Shown here: piece after piece, positions 16,942-24,515 of the stretch
Layout: each line of letters starts with the position of its first letter
How positions within the stretch are numbered: the stretch's first letter is position 1
Assembly (NCBI RefSeq): GCF_030295405.1
Contig: NZ_AP027080.1
Span: 3,704,001-3,768,000, forward strand
DNA length: 64,000 nucleotides
Reading direction: 5' to 3'
DNA from: Mesoterricola silvestris
GTDB taxonomy: Bacteria > Acidobacteriota > Holophagae > Holophagales > Holophagaceae
Program-made: the position numbers and the translations under genes
The notes under the pieces: model-generated
The model's database searches: none
What the model saw: only the letters and a program-made list of their open reading frames with translations
Told to the model about the DNA's origin: nothing

Positions 16942-17511
16942 TCAGCGGGAGGCCACCACGGAAATCGTGGCCACCCCCTGGCCGGACCCCCACGCCCGGC
17001 TGACGAACTTGGCCCTCTCGGGCAGGATCACGCCCACCGTGCCGATCATCTGGTCGGTGACCAGCAGGTTGTTCCCCGTGGCTTCGCCGATGGCGAAGAC
17101 GGCGCCCTGGGTCATGGCCTTGGGGGTGGTGGCGATGGTGGGGATGCCCTTGTATGCCAGGCGGTTCACCACCACGGTGGCGTCGAAGGCGCCGTCCCAT
17201 ACCAGGCGGTCATGGGGCAGCAGCACCAGGTAGTCGGGGCGCACCCGGTCGGTGAGGAGGGTGTGGGCCTTCTCGATGTCGAACCGGGACCGGGTGTCCA
17301 GGACCGTGATGCGGCTGCCTTCGCCGGCGGCTTCGGCCAGGGCCTGGATATCGCCGCTGGAGCGGCTGTAGTCCGCCACCACCGCGAGGTGGGTCTTGGC
17401 GGGCCAGGTGGAATGGGCGACCTCCATGAGGGGGCCGAAATCGGTGGCCTGGGCGGCGAAACCCGCCAGGGTCATGGCGGCGATGCCGGATAGTTGGACC
17501 AAGGTGCGCAT
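16942..17511 (-). CDS. exported protein resembling ABC substrate-binding proteins
   Basis: A 189-residue protein with a signal peptide (MRTLVQLSGIAAMTLAGFAAQA, cleavage near AQA-TD) and AGGAGGTAGC just before the ATG at 17509-17511. The mature part alternates beta strands and helices (THLAVVADYSRSSGDIQALAEAA; RPDYLVLLPHDRLVWD; YKGIPTIATTPKAMTQGAVFAIGEA), like one lobe of the ABC_sub_bind/TrpX-like periplasmic binding family (two lobes, about 300 residues), so this may be a half-size or degenerate member. No permease or ATPase gene is adjacent. Function unknown. Confidence 0.65.
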   Translation of the reverse strand: MRTLVQLSGIAAMTLAGFAAQATDFGPLMEVAHSTWPAKTHLAVVADYSRSSGDIQALAEAAGEGSRITVLDTRSRFDIEKAHTLLTDRVRPDYLVLLPHDRLVWDGAFDATVVVNRLAYKGIPTIATTPKAMTQGAVFAIGEATGNNLLVTDQMIGTVGVILPERAKFVSRAWGSGQGVATISVVASR

Positions 17512-17625
17512 GCTACCTCCTCCTGGTTGGGACGGGATCGTTCCCGTGCGAACCAAGATTCGGGCATTTCCGGGGGGCTCCCAGGGGTCTGGGGCGAACC
17601 CGGCGCTGGCGGGGGCGAAGACCTC

Positions 17626-18768
17626 CTAGCGCGCGGCGGACCGCAGGGCGTCCGCCTTGTCGGTGCGCTCCCAGCTGAAGCCGTCCCGGCCGAAGTGACC
17701 GTAGGCGGCGGTGGGGAGGTAGATGGGCCGGCGCAGGTCCAGGGTCTCGATCATGGCCTTGGGGGTGCAGCTGAAGACCTCCCGCACGGCCCGGACGATG
17801 GCGGCGTCGCTCACCGTCCCCGTGCCGTAGGTCTCCACGGCGATGGACACCGGCTCTGCCACGCCGATGGCGTAGGCCAGCTGGATCTCGCAGGTGCGGG
17901 CCAGGCCCGCGGCGACGATGTTCTTGGCGATGTACCGTCCCATGTAGGCCGCGGACCGGTCCACCTTGGAGGGATCCTTGCCGGAGAAGGCGCCGCCGCC
18001 GTGGTGGCCGCTGCCCCCGTACGAATCCACGATGATCTTGCGGCCCGTGAGCCCCGTGTCGCCCATGGGGCCGCCGATGACGAAACGGCCGGTGGGGTTC
18101 ACGTGGTAGATCGTGTCCGCGTCCAGGTACTGGGCGGGGAGGGCGGCCTGGATGACCTCCTTGATGATCCGCTCCCGGATCTCCTTGTTCCCCGCGGATT
18201 CCGCGTGCTGGGTGGAGATGACGACCGTGTGGATGCGGGCCACGCTGCGCCCGTCGTACTCCACGGTCACCTGGGACTTGCCGTCGGGCTGGAGCCAGGG
18301 GATCTGCTGGCTCTTGCGGACCTCGGCGAGGCGGCGGGTCAGGGCATGGGCGAAGTGGATGGGGGCCGGCATGAGTTCCGGCGTCTCGTCCGTGGCGTAG
18401 CCGAACATGAGGCCCTGGTCCCCGGCCCCCCCCGCGTCCACGCCCATGGCGATGTCCGGGCTCTGCTGGTCGAGGGTGACCATGACAGCGCAGGTGTTGC
18501 AGTCGAAGCCCTTGATGCTGTGGTCGTAGCCGATGCCCTTCACCGTGTCCCGGGCCAGCTGCGCCACCGGGATGTAGCACTCGGTGGTGATCTCCCCGGC
18601 CACCAGGATCAACCCGGTGGTGACCAGGGTCTCGCAGGCCACGCGGCTGCGGGGGTCCCCCCGCAGGGCGGCGTCCAGCACCGCGTCGGAAATCTGGTCG
18701 GCGATCTTGTCGGGATGGCCTTCCGTGACGCTTTCGGATGTGAAAAGGGCCCTGGAATCAGCTGACAT
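17626..18768 (-). CDS. metK: S-adenosylmethionine synthetase
   Basis: Forms S-adenosylmethionine from methionine and ATP. The 380-residue length is normal. The family signatures are clear: [20 protein letters not shown] near the N-terminus, the [12 protein letters not shown] loop, [20 protein letters not shown], and the P-loop-like [22 protein letters not shown] at 18766-18768 is preceded by GGAGGCG; an upstream in-frame start at 18840 would run into the opposite promoter region. It supplies the methyl donor for CheR and RsmE in this window. No riboswitch could be recognised in the ~130 bases upstream. Confidence 0.96.
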   Translation of the reverse strand: MSADSRALFTSESVTEGHPDKIADQISDAVLDAALRGDPRSRVACETLVTTGLILVAGEITTECYIPVAQLARDTVKGIGYDHSIKGFDCNTCAVMVTLDQQSPDIAMGVDAGGAGDQGLMFGYATDETPELMPAPIHFAHALTRRLAEVRKSQQIPWLQPDGKSQVTVEYDGRSVARIHTVVISTQHAESAGNKEIRERIIKEVIQAALPAQYLDADTIYHVNPTGRFVIGGPMGDTGLTGRKIIVDSYGGSGHHGGGAFSGKDPSKVDRSAAYMGRYIAKNIVAAGLARTCEIQLAYAIGVAEPVSIAVETYGTGTVSDAAIVRAVREVFSCTPKAMIETLDLRRPIYLPTAAYGHFGRDGFSWERTDKADALRSAAR

Positions 18769-18897
18769 GACGCCTCCGCCGCGATGGGAGAATAATGCTA
18801 CCAGCAAACGGCGGGGCCCCTTCCTTGCCACCCGGACCAAGGCTGGCTATTCTGACGGGGCTAACCCACCCCCCGGCAACTCAACCATGGAGCTTTT

Positions 18898-20037
18898 ATG
18901 AACGCCTCTCGAATAGCACGTTTCCTGTTCGGAGCCCTGGCCGTCGCCATGCTGACGGTATCCCCTGCGTGCAAGAAGACGGGCGAGGACAAGGAGATCA
19001 ACGAACTCTCCCAGAAGGCCGCGGAACTGGACAAGATGAGCCAGAAGGCCAACGTGGCGGGCTCGGAGCAGACCCGAAACCTGAAGGCCGCCGGCGTCAA
19101 CGATATCCGCCCCAACGCCGAGACCCTCCAGCTGACGCCCGAGCAGAAGAGCGCCCTGGAAGAGCGCATCAAGGCCGAGAAGAACAGCTCGTACCAGGCC
19201 CTGCTCCAGGAGGTCCTGGACAAGGACAAGGAGATCAAGGACCTCAACGAGAAGATCGCCAAGCTCCGGTCCGTGCTGCCCAAGCCCGATATCGCCAAGG
19301 CCAACGACAGCCATTACGGCATGGCCATGCGCTTCCTCAAGCGCAAGGGCGTGAGCGAGGAGAAGGCCAAACAGCTCATCAGCCGCGTGCTGATCATGGA
19401 CAAGATGGCCGCCGGCTTCGAGGTCTACCACTTCTATAACAATGGCGTCTACGGCAGCTGGGTCTCCCAGGGCAAGGCCCACATCTCCCCCACCGAGCTG
19501 CAGGCCGAGGAGAAGGCCAAGATCGAAGGCGAGCGCGACGTGGCCCAGGCCGATTCCGCCAAGAAGACCGAGGAACTCACGGACCTCTCCGCCCAGAAGG
19601 CGAAGCTCCTGGCCGACATCGAGGGCCTCCAGGGCGAGAAGACCAAGATGATCAAGGAGCTGGAGAGCCTGAACAGCAGCAACGAAGCCGCCAAGGCCAA
19701 GCTCAATTCCCTCCACTACGTGGTGGGCGACCGCAAGGCCCTGGAAAAGGACGGCGTCGTGGTGGTTCCCATCTTCGCCAAGGACCGCGCCGGCTCCAAC
19801 TGGGCCGACGGCGTGTTCACCAAGTCCCTGGACCTGCGCTCCACCGACACCATCACCATCACGGCCGCCGAAGTGGGCCTGAAGAAGATCGGCAAGGTCA
19901 GCGTCATCCCCGGCTCCATCGAGCGCGACAAGCACTTCACCCTCACCATCGCCGAGGACAAGTCCACCGCGGTCATCAAGCTCATCAACAAGGAACGCTT
20001 CAAGAACGAGAAGGTCGTCTTCGCCGTCACCGACTAG
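18898..20037 (+). CDS. coiled-coil lipoprotein of unknown function
   Basis: A 379-residue exported protein with a signal peptide and lipobox (ALAVAMLTVSPACKK, Cys25). A long charged helical region (about residues 30-110 and 200-260, e.g. EEKAKIEGERDVAQADSAKK) is likely coiled coil; the C-terminal ~110 residues are beta-rich (VVGDRKALEKDGVVVVPIF, TITITAAEVGLKKIGKVSV, KHFTLTIAEDKSTAVIKL). I do not recognise the family. The central LKRKGVSEEKAKQL segment may be a small helical domain. It is divergently oriented to metK and followed by a clear terminator. Confidence 0.85.
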   Translation: MNASRIARFLFGALAVAMLTVSPACKKTGEDKEINELSQKAAELDKMSQKANVAGSEQTRNLKAAGVNDIRPNAETLQLTPEQKSALEERIKAEKNSSYQALLQEVLDKDKEIKDLNEKIAKLRSVLPKPDIAKANDSHYGMAMRFLKRKGVSEEKAKQLISRVLIMDKMAAGFEVYHFYNNGVYGSWVSQGKAHISPTELQAEEKAKIEGERDVAQADSAKKTEELTDLSAQKAKLLADIEGLQGEKTKMIKELESLNSSNEAAKAKLNSLHYVVGDRKALEKDGVVVVPIFAKDRAGSNWADGVFTKSLDLRSTDTITITAAEVGLKKIGKVSVIPGSIERDKHFTLTIAEDKSTAVIKLINKERFKNEKVVFAVTD

Positions 20038-20060
20038 GACGCGCCGCCTTCCATGGAACG

Positions 20061-20080
20061 GCCCCCGCGAGGGGGCTTTT
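20061..20080 (+). terminator. rho-independent terminator
   Basis: GCCCCC at 20061-20066, loop GCGA, GGGGGC at 20071-20076 and a TTTT run. It lies 23 bases after the stop of the coiled-coil lipoprotein gene and is a compact, convincing hairpin. Confidence 0.75.
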
Positions 20081-20087
20081 CCATGGT

Positions 20088-20576
20088 CGGGACCTCGGCC
20101 CCCTCGGGCCTGCCCTGCCGGGGGCTGCGGGTTTGGGCGGGGTTGTTCCGGGGGGAAGGGGCGGCCCATGGGGTCCCGATCCGGCGCGCCGACTCAACGG
20201 TAGCGCTCGCACAGCAGCAAGCTGCTGTGCGAGCGCTGGCCGTTGTCCATGGGGAGAGGTGAATGCGGGAGGGGGGCGCGCGCCTTTGGCAACCGGGCCA
20301 GGATGCTTCGACCTGGCAGCCGAGTGCTTTTGCCGAGACTCCCCATCCGCCTCCGGGGCCCACCATCCTGGCAGGCAGGGTCAAGGTTCCCCCCCCTGAC
20401 TCCACCACCTGAATCCATTGGATAACGGGCAGCGCTCGCACAGCAGCTTGCTGCTGTGCGAGCGCTACCGTTGAGTCGGCGCGCCGGATCGGGACCGCAT
20501 GGGCCGACCCCTCCCATGGGAACCTCGCCGTCGAAACACGCAGCCCCCGGCAGGGCATGCCTGGGCCGACCGAACC
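20088..20576. repeat. large inverted repeat with two 36-base palindromes
   Basis: The left arm (about 20088-20252) and right arm (about 20416-20576) are inverted copies, with long identical blocks such as GGTCCCGATCCGGCGCGCC and CTGCCGGGGGCTGCG. Each arm carries a nearly perfect palindrome: 20202-20237 and 20431-20466, both with 17-base arms AGCGCTCGCACAGCAGC around a two-base loop (AA or TT). The ~160-base centre is unrelated. No credible gene occupies 20038-20703. It could be a pair of diverged intergenic repeat units inserted tail to tail. Confidence 0.8.
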
Positions 20577-20703
20577 ATCCAAACCTCCGGCTCCCCCCCC
20601 TCGGCATGCCGCCCCCCCATCCAATTTTCCCGGCCCCGACGCCTAGGTTTTTTCCGGGCGGTGGGTATACTCGGATTGGTAAACCCAAGAAATGGAGGAT
20701 CCC

Positions 20704-21456
20704 GTGGTGACACGTCGAATGTTCGCGCTTTGCGCACTTTGCCTGCTCGCCTTGGCGCCCGCGGTTGCGGTGGTGCCCAAGAAGGACCGGCCCCGCGTCA
20801 TCGTCGCCCCCTTCCCCGTGGCCAAGGGCGCCTATGAGGGTTGGGGGGGCTGGGGTTACGGTTATGTCGGGGGGGAGACGCGCATCAGCGACGTGCTCCA
20901 GGATCTGTGCGTCACGACCCTCATCGAGGAGGGGAGCGACAAGGTGCGGGTCATGGACCGGACGCGCCTGGACGAGGTGCTGGCCGAGCAGAAGCTGAAC
21001 GCCAGCGGCCTGGTGGAGGAATCGGACGATCCCGCCGACCAGAAGAAGGTCGCCAAGATGGGCAAGCTCCTGGGCGTGCGCTGGATGATCACGGGCAAGG
21101 TGACGCGCTTCGCCTACAAGAAGAGCGGATTCGGCACCGGCTGGGCCGCGGGCGCCCTGGTGAGCAAGCTCACCGGCAGCGGCATCGCCGGGGGCGTGGC
21201 CGGCGACATCCACGTGCAGAAGGCCACCCTCACCGGCCGCCTGGATATGAAGCTCATCGACGTGCAGACCGCCGAGATCGTGGCCGTGGCCCACGACGAA
21301 TCCACCGTCAAGGACATGGGCGTCAAGGTCGCCGGCACCGGCAACCAGCTCCAGTTCGACCAGACCATGGTCAACCAGATCTTCGAGCCCATCATCCAGA
21401 AGCTGGCCAAACAAATGCTGAAAAAGATCACGGTCGCCCAGGCGGACGCGGACTGA
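20704..21456 (+). CDS. CsgG-family exported protein
   Basis: A 250-residue protein with a signal peptide (MFALCALCLLALAPAVA-V). The mature chain matches the CsgG-like family, which forms or supports outer-membrane secretion channels and related lipoproteins: RPRVIVAPF near the N-terminus, then ISDVLQDLCVTTLIEEGSDKVRVMDRTRLDEVLAEQKL, GKLLGVRWMITGKVTRF and a C-terminal amphipathic helix. GGAGG at 20694-20698 is five bases before GTG 20704, favouring it (or GTG 20707) over the ATG at 20692. There is no lipobox, unlike true CsgG, so it is a family member and not a curli protein for certain. Confidence 0.82.
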   Translation: MVTRRMFALCALCLLALAPAVAVVPKKDRPRVIVAPFPVAKGAYEGWGGWGYGYVGGETRISDVLQDLCVTTLIEEGSDKVRVMDRTRLDEVLAEQKLNASGLVEESDDPADQKKVAKMGKLLGVRWMITGKVTRFAYKKSGFGTGWAAGALVSKLTGSGIAGGVAGDIHVQKATLTGRLDMKLIDVQTAEIVAVAHDESTVKDMGVKVAGTGNQLQFDQTMVNQIFEPIIQKLAKQMLKKITVAQADAD

Positions 21457-21484
21457 AGGGGGACGCGCCGGTTCTGACGGGCGC

Positions 21485-21676
21485 CAGGGATTCCTTGACG
21501 CAGGCAAGCTGCGTCAAGGGAGGGATTGCGTCGTTGGATGTGGGAACGTGTTCGCACGCTCCGGCTTCGATGGAGGCCGGGTGGATGCGGGAAGAGCGGG
21601 GCTCCCCGGGGGGGCCTGGGGGGTTTAGGTACGCTTCAAGTGTTCCGGCGTGGAAGGGGCACGCGCCGACGTTGAT
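21485..21676. repeat. diverged intergenic repeat, copy 1
   Basis: This copy contains the hairpin CCTTGACGCAG-GCAAG-CTGCGTCAAGG (21493-21519), the block CGCACGCTCCGGCTTC, GGGGCTCCCCGGG and GCGCCGACGTTGA, all found in the same order but in inverted orientation at 22391-22579. It lies in a 468-base gene-free interval after the CsgG-like gene. Confidence 0.65.
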
Positions 21677-21720
21677 TTGTCGGGGGGTATCGATCCGGTG
21701 CGCGATGTCGCTTGAACCGA

Positions 21721-21900
21721 TCAGCGTCGGCGGGGATCCCGTTCCGCCCGGATCCACTCGAAGCGTGGCCCTGAAGTCCCAGGCCCACCGGAAGGGCTCG
21801 ATGATCCCCAGTCCCAACCCTTGGGGGAATCCGGAAGGTGCAACCCGACCCTATCGTCCCCTCCCGAATCCAACGAGGCCGGCTTGTCCGGCCGAGTAAC
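21721..21900. repeat. possible third copy of the diverged intergenic repeat
   Basis: TCAGCGTCGGCG at the start, ACTCGAAGCGTGGCC and AGGCCCACCGG follow in the same order as TCAGCGTCGGCG, ACTCGCAGCGTGCCC and AGGCCCACCCGG in the 22391 copy, in the same orientation. The remainder does not align by eye. It fills the gap before the YvlD-like gene. Confidence 0.45.
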
Positions 21901-21924
21901 CGGGGCGGAAGTCCGGGACACGTT

Positions 21925-22326
21925 CTAATTGATGATTTTGATGCGCCTGGGACCTTCCGGGCGGCCCTTGTCTTCCTTGCCGATGAGGACGGTCTCCAGG
22001 ACGGTGGCGCAGATGCTGGAGACCAGGGCCCCGAAGAAGCCCGCCCAGAATCCCGAAACCCGGAAATCCAGGCCCAGGCCCGTGGCCACCCAGCTCGCGG
22101 CCCAGAACACCAGCCCGTTGATGAAGAGCCCCAGGCAGCCCAGGCTGCACGCCAGCGGCACGAAGGCCACGAACCGCAGCAGCATCCCCAGCGTCGCGTT
22201 CAACGCCCCCAGGATGACCGCCACCGCCACCAGGTCGATGAAGGCCCCGTGATGGATCCCCCTCACGAAGTACGATGCGACGAGCAACCCCACCGCCGAA
22301 AACAGGAATCGAAGCAACGTCCTCAC
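21925..22326 (-). CDS. YvlD/phage-holin-4-like four-helix membrane protein
   Basis: A 133-residue membrane protein of the family annotated as phage holin family 4 / YvlD. Four hydrophobic segments are visible (LLRFLFSAVGLLVASYFV; FIDLVAVAVILGALNATLGMLL; LACSLGCLGLFINGLVFWAASW; FWAGFFGALVSSICATVLETVL), with the family pattern of Asn in ALNAT and LFINGLVFW. The C-terminus is a basic tail GKEDKGRPEGPRRIK. Members are widespread in bacterial chromosomes and are not evidence for a prophage. It is flanked on both sides by related inverted repeats. Confidence 0.85.
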   Translation of the reverse strand: MRTLLRFLFSAVGLLVASYFVRGIHHGAFIDLVAVAVILGALNATLGMLLRFVAFVPLACSLGCLGLFINGLVFWAASWVATGLGLDFRVSGFWAGFFGALVSSICATVLETVLIGKEDKGRPEGPRRIKIIN

Positions 22327-22390
22327 AAGCCGTCTCCTCCCCCCATTCTATCCTTACCCCACGCCGGAGATGGCGAGCCACCCAAACCAG

Positions 22391-22579
22391 TCAGCGTCGG
22401 CGCCCCCACACATCCATCCCCCACGACTCGCAGCGTGCCCCCCCGACCCTAGGCCCACCCGGGGAGCCCACCGCCCACCCACACCTCTTCCTCCCCCGAA
22501 GCCGGAGCGTGCCAACACCCCCGCCCCCCTCGTGCCGGGCTATCCGCTGACGCAGCTTGCCTGCGTCAGCGAATCCCTG
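22391..22579. repeat. diverged intergenic repeat, copy 3 (inverted relative to copy 1)
   Basis: The reverse complement of this stretch aligns with 21485-21676: it carries the hairpin CGCTGACGCAG-CTTGC-CTGCGTCAGCG (22545-22571), GAAGCCGGAGCGTG and CCCGGGGAGCCC. It lies between the YvlD-like gene and the LPP20-type gene. Confidence 0.65.
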
Positions 22580-22605
22580 ACGCAGGTCCGGAACCCGTAC
22601 TCCCC

Positions 22606-23217
22606 CTAATGCTGGTTGGGTTCGCTAGCCGCGATGGCCGCGTCCAGCTTGTCCAGCGCCGCGTTGAGGCTCTGCTCGCCCTGGGCGATCTCCTTGCGGA
22701 TCTGGCTCTGGGCCGCGCCGGCCAGGGCGCGGTCCATGGTCTCCTTGGTCATGACCACGAAGACGTAGAGGTTGCCGTCGGAGGGGTCGTTCCAGTAGTT
22801 GCGGGTGGTGGTGCCGGCGAGTTCCTGGTCCACCAGCTGGCGGGTGACGTTCTCGATGACCCGGTTCATGACGTCGGTCTTGATGGGCTTCTTGGTGTTG
22901 TCGGCCGCGGCGGTGGTGACCTGCTGGTTGAGCTGGCTGAACATGTTCTGCACGCGGACCTTGAGCTTCCCGGCCAGCTTGGTGCGGGCGTCGGCGACGG
23001 CCACGGTGCGCATCATGGACTTGTCGCCCATGGGATTGGGCTGGGCGATGCCCACGGCGGCGAGGCCGTCGGGGATCTCCTCGTTGTCGATCCAGCTGGG
23101 GGCGTTCTTGGTCTGGGTGGTGGTCACGGGCACCTTGTTGGGTTCGGTCTTGGGGCCGCCGCAGGCCACCAGGCCGGCCATGGCCAGGCCCACGGGGAGG
23201 TATCGGGAAAGACGCAT
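22606..23217 (-). CDS. LPP20-family lipoprotein
   Basis: A 203-residue lipoprotein: MRLSRYLPVGLAMAGLVACGG has a lipobox LVAC. The mature part follows the LPP20/FlgP-like pattern: NAPSWIDNEEIPDGLAAVGIAQ, then ADARTKLAGKLKVRVQNMF and a C-terminal YVFVVMTKETMDRAL region, as in Helicobacter-type LPP20 and related outer-membrane proteins. AAGGAG lies just upstream of the ATG at 23215-23217. It is divergent to the gene at 23412, which has a related N-terminal arrangement, so the pair may act together in the outer membrane. Confidence 0.85.
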   Translation of the reverse strand: MRLSRYLPVGLAMAGLVACGGPKTEPNKVPVTTTQTKNAPSWIDNEEIPDGLAAVGIAQPNPMGDKSMMRTVAVADARTKLAGKLKVRVQNMFSQLNQQVTTAAADNTKKPIKTDVMNRVIENVTRQLVDQELAGTTTRNYWNDPSDGNLYVFVVMTKETMDRALAGAAQSQIRKEIAQGEQSLNAALDKLDAAIAASEPNQH

Positions 23218-23411
23218 GGGGACTCCTTGGAGGGGAATGGGGGTGGACAGGTTCCTGAAGGTGCTCCCAGGGTGGGGCCGGAACGACCCGCGCGCCAGGA
23301 AGATTCGTACGCCGACGGCATTGTGCTGCAAACCATAAGCTGGCATATTTGCGGCATCAATCCTAGCATCTTTTCGCGAACGCCGAATGCCCCGCCCTAG
23401 GAGAAATCAAC

Positions 23412-24515
23412 ATGAAGATCGGAATCCTTCTTCTCGCTGGCCTTTGTTCCGGCGCCGGGTGGGCGCAGGCCCCCACGATCCGGCAGGGGCTCGTGAAACC
23501 CATGTGGATCACGGCCCTCCCCGACCAGGCCGGGCGGGTCTACGCCATGGGCCTGGCCCCCGTGGCGCCCAGCGAGGCCCAGGCCCTCACCCAGGCCTCC
23601 CAGAACGCCCGGGGCGAGGTGCTGAGCCGGCTCCGGGCCAGCGTCAAGTCCGAGACCAACGTCTCCACCAAGGCCACCATGACGCGGCAGACCGGGGGCC
23701 CCCTCACGGGCACCTCGGAACAGCAGGTCGGCCAGAACACCAGCATCCAGGCCTCGGCCACGGAACTGCCCGGGCTTTCCGTGGAGGAGACCTGGGTGGA
23801 CGTGAAGGGGGCCACGGCCTACGCCCTGGCGTACCTGGACGTGCCCGTGGCCGAGCGCGAGCTCAGGGCCCGGTTCACGGCCCAGAAGAACGATCTCTTC
23901 CAGGAATCCGAGACCCCGGGCGCCCCCCGGGAGCGCCTGCGCCAGCTCAATCGCCTCAAGAACGCCCAGGTGGAGCTGGCCAAGCTGGACGACATGGCGG
24001 CGCTCCTGGCCGCCGGCGGGGGGGATCCCCGCCTCCGGGGCGATATCCGCGCCGGAAAGCTGGCCGTGGATCGCCAGATGGACCAGCTGCGGGGTTCGCT
24101 CACCCTGAGCCTGGAAGGGGGCGCCGGGGCCAGCCAGATCGCGGCCATCCTGCGCAACGCCGCCCTCAGGACCGGCCTGGGCTGGGCCGAGCGCAACGGC
24201 GAATTCCAGCTGGTGCTGGACTACCGCTCCGACGCCAGGACCGCCAAGGTGGACGTGTCCCACGCCCAGTGGAACGGATGGTGGCGGGGCGGCTGGGTCA
24301 GCCACACCACCACCAAGGACACCGGCATCATCGTGGCCCGGGGCGTCCTCTCCATCACCCTCCGGGACCGCGCCGGCACGGAGTACGAATCCGTGGAGAT
24401 CGAGGCCAAGGGCCTGGGCGTCTCCGATTTCCAGGCCGAGAACCGCCTGAAGCAGGACTTCCGGGAGAAGGTCGAGCGCACCTTCACCAAGTGGCTGGAG
24501 AACCTCGTGAAGTAG
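23412..24515 (+). CDS. exported LPP20-like protein
   Basis: A 367-residue protein with a cleavable signal peptide (MKIGILLLAGLCSGAGWAQA). The N-terminal half has the LPP20-like pattern: MWITALPDQAGRVYAMGLAP, ALTQASQNARGEVLSRLRASV and later VEETWVDVKGATAYALAYLDV. The C-terminal half (about 215-367) is beta-rich and ends VERTFTKWLENLVK; I do not recognise it. The stop TAG is immediately followed by the kinase gene's stop on the other strand with no base between. A joint role with the neighbouring LPP20 and CsgG-like proteins in the outer membrane is inferred from proximity. Confidence 0.8.
   Translation: MKIGILLLAGLCSGAGWAQAPTIRQGLVKPMWITALPDQAGRVYAMGLAPVAPSEAQALTQASQNARGEVLSRLRASVKSETNVSTKATMTRQTGGPLTGTSEQQVGQNTSIQASATELPGLSVEETWVDVKGATAYALAYLDVPVAERELRARFTAQKNDLFQESETPGAPRERLRQLNRLKNAQVELAKLDDMAALLAAGGGDPRLRGDIRAGKLAVDRQMDQLRGSLTLSLEGGAGASQIAAILRNAALRTGLGWAERNGEFQLVLDYRSDARTAKVDVSHAQWNGWWRGGWVSHTTTKDTGIIVARGVLSITLRDRAGTEYESVEIEAKGLGVSDFQAENRLKQDFREKVERTFTKWLENLVK

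Noticed and set aside
17512-18897. SAM riboswitch upstream of metK
   Set aside because: I could not recognise the conserved core in the roughly 130 bases upstream.
20133-20837. Short plus-strand frames through the inverted repeat
   Set aside because: They read across palindromes, have no ribosome site and no similarity to each other's flanks; treated as non-coding.
21925-22326. Prophage holin
   Set aside because: The holin-4-like family is common in chromosomes and no phage genes are near, so I keep it as a YvlD-like membrane protein.
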